The notes under the pieces: model-generated
What the model was told of the DNA's origin: nothing
Database searches by the model: none
What the model saw: the letters and a program-made list of their open reading frames with translations, nothing else
In this document: positions 50,183-57,500 of the stretch, one piece after another
Layout: the number at the start of each line of letters is the position of its first letter
How positions within the stretch are numbered: position 1 is the stretch's first letter
Assembly (NCBI GenBank): GCA_036169595.1
Contig: CM069768.1
Coordinates: forward strand, 3,207,501 to 3,265,000
Length of the DNA: 57,500 nucleotides
From: Dictyostelium firmibasis
Lineage: Eukaryota > Evosea > Eumycetozoa > Dictyosteliales > Dictyosteliaceae
Reading direction: 5' to 3'
Position numbers and translations under genes: made by a program

Positions 50183-50750
50183 ATGTCTAAACCAAATGTA
50201 TTAATTCTTGGAGGTGTAGGTTTCATTGGTAGAAATTTAGTTCAATATTTGGTTGAACAAAAATGTTGTAATAAAATTCGTGTTGCAGATAAAGTTTTAC
50301 CAGCAACTGCCTTTTTTGGTAAAAAGCACACTGAAGCCTTTGCTGATCCATCAGTTGAATATATGCAAGGTAATTTAGCCAGTGCTGCTTCAATTACCAA
50401 ATGCTTCACATTAGAAGGTGGTAAATTCAACATTGTCATCAATTTAGCCGGTGAAACCAAATATGGTCAAACTAATGCCGTCTACCAAGAAAAAGTTTTT
50501 GATGTCTCTGTTAAATGTGCCACCGAAGCAGCCAAAATTGGTGTTGACAAATTCATTGAAGTTTCAACTGCCCAAATCTACAGTTCAAATAAAAAACCAT
50601 CAAAAGAAGGTGATAAAACTGATCCATGGACTCTTATCGCCACTCACAAACTTAATGCTGAAAAAGCCTTAAAAGAAATTGGAGGGTAAATTTTTTATTT
50701 TTTTTTATTTTTTATTTTTTTAATATCATTTAGCTAATTTTTATATTTTT

Positions 50751-50791
<41 letters not shown>

Positions 50792-51384
50792 GATTAAATT
50801 TAATTGTTGTTCGTCCATCAGTTGTTTATGGTGCAGGTGATATTTTAGGTATTTCACCAAGAATTATCACTGGTGCAGTTTATAAACATTTAGATGAAAA
50901 GATGAAATTCCTTTGGAGTGAAGATTTAAAATACAACACTGTTCACGTCAACGATGTCTGTAAAGCATTATGGTTCCTTGCTCAAAACGGTAAAAATGGT
51001 GATGTTTACAATATTTCCGATAAAGGTGACACAGACGCACAAAAGATCAGCAAGATCTTAGAGAAAATCTTTGGTATTAAAACTGGTTTTGTTGGTAATA
51101 TTTTATCAAACGTTGCCTCTCTTAACTTAAAGGGTGTTTGCGAAGAAGTCAATGATAAACATCTCAAACCATGGTCTGATCTTTGCAAAGAAAAGGGTAT
51201 CACCAACACTCCATTAACTCCATACATTGATCAAGAGTTATTATCAAATACCCATCTCTCTGTCGATGGTTCTGCCATTGAAGCCGCTGGTTTCAAATAC
51301 GATTACCCAGAACTCACTGAAGCCCTCATTAGAGACCAAATTGATTACTTTATCTCACAAAACTTATTCCCACAATTTAAATAA
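50183..51384 (+). CDS. NAD(P)-dependent epimerase/dehydratase, extended SDR (364 aa)
   Basis: Join 50183..50685 and 50793..51384. The Rossmann dinucleotide motif GGVGFIG (10-16) follows the first strand, acidic D36 after the second strand is suited to NAD, and INLAGETKY, VSTAQIYSS and VRPSVVYGAGD are typical extended-SDR segments. The catalytic Lys is K156 in ATHKLNAEKAL. The position four residues before it, normally Tyr of YxxxK, is Ile152. The enzyme may therefore act without the usual proton donor, use another residue, or only bind nucleotide. Codon choice is strongly biased (ATC, TTC, GCC, GGT), suggesting high expression. The 107-nt intron contains a (TC)n run at about 50755-50787. The substrate is unknown. 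Confidence 0.85.
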
Positions 51385-51690
51385 ATAAATAAATTAATGA
51401 TTTAGTAATTATAAAAAGTAGTATAAACTATCTAATATTTTAAAAAGATTATTTTTTCAATATTTCTCTTTGAAATTAAATGAAGATGGCCGCCAACTTT
51501 CAAGAAATGATGAATTACAATAATTATAATTTTTTTTTATTTTTATTTTTTAATTTTTTTCGTATATTCTTTATCTTTTACATGTCTTTTTAATTAATTT
51601 AGGTGCACCTCAATTAGGAATTATATCATTATTTTTTTCTTTTTTTCTTTTTTATTTCTTCTTTTTTATTTTTTTTTTTTTTTATTATTA

Positions 51691-52226
51691 TTATAATAAA
51701 GTTAAAGATTGATCTTGGAGGAATTTATGTAAAAGTGGAATGAATCTAAAGTAATTGTGATTTGCAACAGAGTTTAAAAATTGTTCTAAACCTTTTCTTC
51801 TTTCTTCAATAAATTCTGGTTCAAAACGACCTTGACCAAACAATGATGAAAGATTGTTACCTGGTAATGGAGATAATTCACCAAACTTAATAGCTTTTGG
51901 TTTCTCTGCTAATTTTTGTTTTAAATGATCTCTTAAATTAACAAATTCTTTATATCTTCTTCTTACACTAAATTCTCTTTCTTTATATTCTGGGAATGTT
52001 GTCTTTGTTGTTGTTTTTGTTGTTGGAAAATAATATTTATATAAATATAAATGAATAATGGATAATAGATATTGTTTTTAATATATTAACATACAGTTGT
52101 TGTAATTTTATAAGTAATATATTCTTCAACTCTTGTTGGATCACTAACTACTATACTAATGTATTCTGGTTCATGATAGTCGCCTTCAATTCTTTTTTGT
52201 TTATTTGATTTATCTGGTGTACTCAT
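51691..52226 (-). CDS. PX-domain protein, sorting-nexin-like (147 aa)
   Basis: Complement of join 51691..52002 and 52095..52226; the intron is 92 nt with a GTATGT donor. The protein begins MSTPDKSNKQKRIEGDYHEP and is essentially one PX domain. YISIVVSDPTRVEEYITYKI opens it, then FSVRRRYKEFVNLRDHL (the RRY..F phosphoinositide-binding signature), a PLPG proline loop, and FIEERRKGLEQFLNSV, closing with LLHKFLQDQ. These are the features of short SNX3/SNX12-type sorting nexins, which bind PtdIns3P on endosomes and help retromer recycle cargo. No BAR domain is present, in keeping with that short class. It is convergent with the SDR gene, about 300 bp away. Confidence 0.85.
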
Positions 52227-54123
<1,897 letters not shown>

Positions 54124-54510
54124 ATGAATAGATTATTAGTAAATGGAATTATCAAAGGAAAAGGAGTTGGATCAATGTTTCAAAGACAATCCATAATTCC
54201 TAACAATAGAAATGGTACAATGACATTAAGAAGTTTAGATTCAAAGATTAGAGATAGAGAAATAGCATTGGAAGATGAATATGTAAGAAGAACTGAGAAA
54301 GAAAGAACTTTAAGAAAGGTATTTATTTCAATTTAAATTTTTACCAATTTTTATGAAAATCTAATTTTTTTTTTTTTCCTCCAAAACTTTTAGAGAAGAG
54401 AATACAGAGGCAAAAAATCCAAAAAATCAATGACTCTTGATAGAATGCTTTTAAGTAATAAAGCTGGTACACCAATTGGTAGATTGTCAGATTCTGGTAT
54501 TATTTTCTAA
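54124..54510 (+). CDS. Small basic protein of unknown function (103 aa)
   Basis: Join 54124..54318 and 54394..54510 with a 75-nt intron. The sequence begins MNRLLVNGIIKGKGVGSMFQ, has a charged likely helical segment (SKIRDREIALEDEYVRRTEK) and a Lys/Arg-rich stretch (RKRREYRGKKSKKS), and ends RLSDSGIIF. The N-terminus lacks acidic residues and contains Arg, so a mitochondrial presequence is possible. The charged helix is loosely like the ATPase inhibitor IF1 family, but the match is too weak to name. It could equally be a nuclear or ribosome-associated protein. The gene is supported by a clean splice pair and composition. Confidence 0.75.
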
Positions 54511-54772
54511 ATTGAATAATAATAAAATAAAAAAAAAAAAAAAAACAAAAAATATTTCTTTTAATTAAAGTAATTAAAAAAATAAAAAAAAATAAAAAAA
54601 AATAAAAATAATAAAAATTTAATTAATTTAATTATTTATTTCTCATTTTTTTTTTTTTTCATTAATTTCATTTTTTTTTAATTTTTTTTTGGAGGGAAAA
54701 AAATAAAATAAATTAAAAAAAAAAAATTATAAACTCATTTTCGATTGTTGGCATTAAGTTTAGTTTACAAAA

Positions 54773-55082
54773 ATGTCAACAAATAATAATAATAATAATT
54801 GTATAAATCCACATTTAGTTGAATTTTTAAATAAACAAATAATTAATATAAAAAATCGACCAGGAGCTGATATCAAAACCACATCAATATATAAAAAAGC
54901 AATTCGTTCATTGAACCTTTATCCTCTTCCTGTTTTCAGTGGAAAAGAGTGTGAAGCGTTAAGTGGCTTTGGACCATCATTAACTAAAAAAATAGATGAT
55001 TATTTAAAAGTAACATCACATCCATTATATCCCAAAGGACCACCAACTCCATTAAAATTAATTTATAACAAAAATAATAATA

Positions 55083-55117
<35 letters not shown>

Positions 55118-57022
55118 TCACCAAAAAAGAAAATAAGGAAATCTAAAAATACTTCTGCTACTACACAATCATATTCAATAGGGTCTGAAATTGAATCACC
55201 ATCAAAAAATGGGAATAAAAAAAAAAAAATAGAGTCAGAATCAAAAAAGAAAAAAGATGATATCCAATCTTCTACAATATTACAATCACTACCAATAATA
55301 GAGGATGATATAGATTTTGAAATCCCCACTAATGAAAATTATTATGACTATGGCGGAGGTGTTGGTAATTATGATAATAACTATGATTTTATGAATAATG
55401 GCTGTGGTACTACCACTACACATGATGTTAATACATCTTTTAATTTTGATTTTGGTTCGTTTGACAATGGCATTTCTACCGATGATGAAAATATTAAAAA
55501 AACAACCAATATCAATTGTCCTAAAGAAAATAAAGAAGATGAAAATAATAAAAATAATAAAAATAACAAAAATAATAAAAATAAAAAAAATGAAAATAAA
55601 GACCAACTTAATGATGATGAAGTAATTGTACTAATATCGCCAATTAAAACTCATAGATATTATATGGGTAATAATAAACCACCGTCGAAATTCAAGTCGC
55701 CATCTAAATGTAAATCACCATCTAAATTTAAATTGAATGTTACTAATAATAGAATTACAACACCATTAAAAAATCAAAATTATAATAAATTCAATGATAG
55801 TATAATATTTTCACCATCAATTTCATCTCCTTCACCATTTAAACTCTCAAATTATCACAAATATCATAGTAATAGTGGTGGTAAAAGTGGAAATAATAGT
55901 AATAGTAATACACCAGTTTCTGCAAGTAAAAAAAGAAAATTTAATACTTTATCACCTCTACTATTTTCACCATTTAAATATGGTACCATTTCACCATTCT
56001 CGCCAAATAAAGCTAAATTAAAATCACCTTTCAAGAGATCAAAAACCAATAATTCTTCATCATCATTATCATTATCACCATCATTGTCCTCGACATGGCC
56101 ACCAAAAATTAATAACAACACTATCAGTATAAATAATAAAACCATAAACCAAATTGAAGATGAAATTACTCTTTCAGAAATTAGTAGCAAACATTCTATA
56201 TCAGATAGTGATGATTTTGATATTACAGATACTGAAGACGAAAAAGAAGATGAGGACGGTCGTACATTTTCAAACCTATCAGTTAGACTATCATTCACTG
56301 AAGAAGATCTTGCTGGTGTTAACATTGGAGAATCAATATTGAAAAATAGTATACCAAAAATAGAAGTAATACCTTCTCAAACCCCAACTATACCACTAGT
56401 ATCTATATCTAAACCAACCTCAACTTCAACCTCAACCTCAACCTCAACCTCAACCTCAACATCAACATCAACCCCAACTTTAAGTTCAATATTAAAAACA
56501 AAAACAAAATTTAAAACAAAATTTAAAGATATAAAATGTATAATTGATAATCGTGAAGTTAAATCAGTCACAGAAAGAGATTATATATGTAATAAACTAA
56601 ATGAACGTGGTATTAATGCACAGGTAAAGAAATTAGAATTGGGTGATTTTGTATGGGTAGCAATTGATGAGCAAGATAATGAATGGTTATTAAATTACAT
56701 TGTAGAGAGAAAGAGAGTTGATGATTTAAGCAGTTCAATCATTGATGGTCGTTATAAAGAACAAAAATTTAGATTATCAAAATCTGGTTGCGATAATATC
56801 ATCTATTTAATTGAAGGCATAGTTTCAAATACAATTAATAGTTCATCACAATCACAAAAGAAATGGGGAACTGTTAACTTTAGTTTATCACCTGATGCAT
56901 TGGCAACAGCATTGGTAACAACCTCAGTTTGTGAAGGAATTATAATCAAAGAAACTAAAACCATGGACAATACAATTGATTATATAGTTAATATCACCGA
57001 ATATTTTAAAGAGAAATTATTA

Positions 57023-57092
<70 letters not shown>

Positions 57093-57433
57093 GTGACGAA
57101 ATAATAAAACTTTTGTTTGGTAATAAAGATATACAATGCACATTAGAAAGTTTTAATCAATTAAATTCAAAATCAAAAGGATTAAAATTAGTAGAATTTT
57201 TAGCAACTCAATTAATCCAAATTCCTGGTTGTTCAGCAGAGAAAGCTCATTCAATTACCCAAGTTTATCCAACACCTCTATCACTGTATTTATCATTAAC
57301 AGCTATAAAGGATGAAGATTTGGGAAAATCTCATTTTAAAGATTTTACTTTTGGTAAAAATAAAAGAAGATTTGGTATGGACGTTAGTGAAACGATTTAT
57401 GATCTTTATACAAATAAAAAATATTTAGATTAA
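54773..57433 (+). CDS. mus81: Crossover junction endonuclease MUS81 (886 aa)
   Basis: A single exon. The N-terminal ~85 residues form the helix-hairpin-helix domain of MUS81 (NPHLVEFLNKQIIN, then LSGFGPSLTKKIDDYL). A long Asn/Lys/Ser-rich linker with SPFK/SPSK repeats follows (about 90-580). The ERCC4-type nuclease begins near 590: Asp592 in IIDNREV, then ELGDFVW, and the catalytic ERKRVDD at 645-651, all intact. A second helix-hairpin-helix region lies near the C-terminus (QIPGCSAEKAHSITQVYPTP), preceded by an Asn run at about 755-780. MUS81, with an EME1 partner encoded elsewhere, cuts branched DNA such as stalled forks and nicked Holliday junctions. The protein is longer than animal or yeast MUS81 because of the low-complexity inserts. 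The SPFK-type linker may be a kinase target; this is inference. Confidence 0.93.
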
Positions 57434-57500
57434 TTTAAAGTTGTTAATTTTTATATATTTATTTAATGGGAATATAGTTTTGATTTTTTTTAACTTTTTT

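Overview
The window is nuclear DNA of a dictyostelid amoeba, almost certainly Dictyostelium discoideum. Non-coding DNA is extremely A+T-rich with long homopolymers and (AAT)n tracts. Genes are dense, introns are short with GTAAGT/GTATGT donors, starts sit in AAAATG contexts, and proteins carry long Asn, Gln or Asp/Glu runs.

Layout. 1-2559: the 3' three-quarters of a long-tailed class I myosin, best matched by myoC. 3.4-5.8 kb: three paralogous genes for ~53-residue proteins, each opening with a 10-nt first exon, with a 58-bp inverted-repeat element between the second and third. 6.2 kb: a small Pro/Met/Gly-rich protein. 7.1-8.8 kb: a scrambled ComC-like relic. 9.2-10.3 kb: a dispersed repeat whose inverted partner is at 23.6-24.6 kb. 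11-15 kb: ComC-like gene A. 15.5-16.5 kb: a Harbinger-type transposase relic, converging on a Piwi-type Argonaute gene (16.6-19.9 kb). 20.7-22.6 kb: a broken gene resembling the C-terminal part of ADCY10/sgcA-type cyclases. 25-34 kb: ComC-like genes B and C, then a small secreted Cys-rich protein. 36-38 kb: an MBOAT acyltransferase of the DGAT1/SOAT class. 38-46 kb: ComC-like genes D and E. 46.6-49.4 kb: a DUF1365 protein. 50.2-51.4 kb: an extended SDR. 51.7-52.2 kb: a PX-domain protein. 54.1 kb: a small basic protein. 54.8-57.4 kb: MUS81.

The core is a cluster of five intact ComC-like type I membrane proteins plus relics. Each has a signal peptide, an LRR-like ectodomain, EGF-like repeats, an IPT/TIG domain, a C-terminal ectodomain, one transmembrane helix and a short basic tail, and all share the same five-exon structure. 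The C-terminal third is nearly identical among paralogs while the N-terminal ectodomain diverges, which suggests homogenisation of the stalk beside a variable head. Genes A and B are a recent ~4.5-kb duplication that includes flanking DNA. The relics, palindromes and inverted repeats in and around the cluster show repeated rearrangement. An Argonaute gene lies inside this inverted-repeat-rich region. Exon boundaries were read by eye and checked by keeping the reading frame through all exons.
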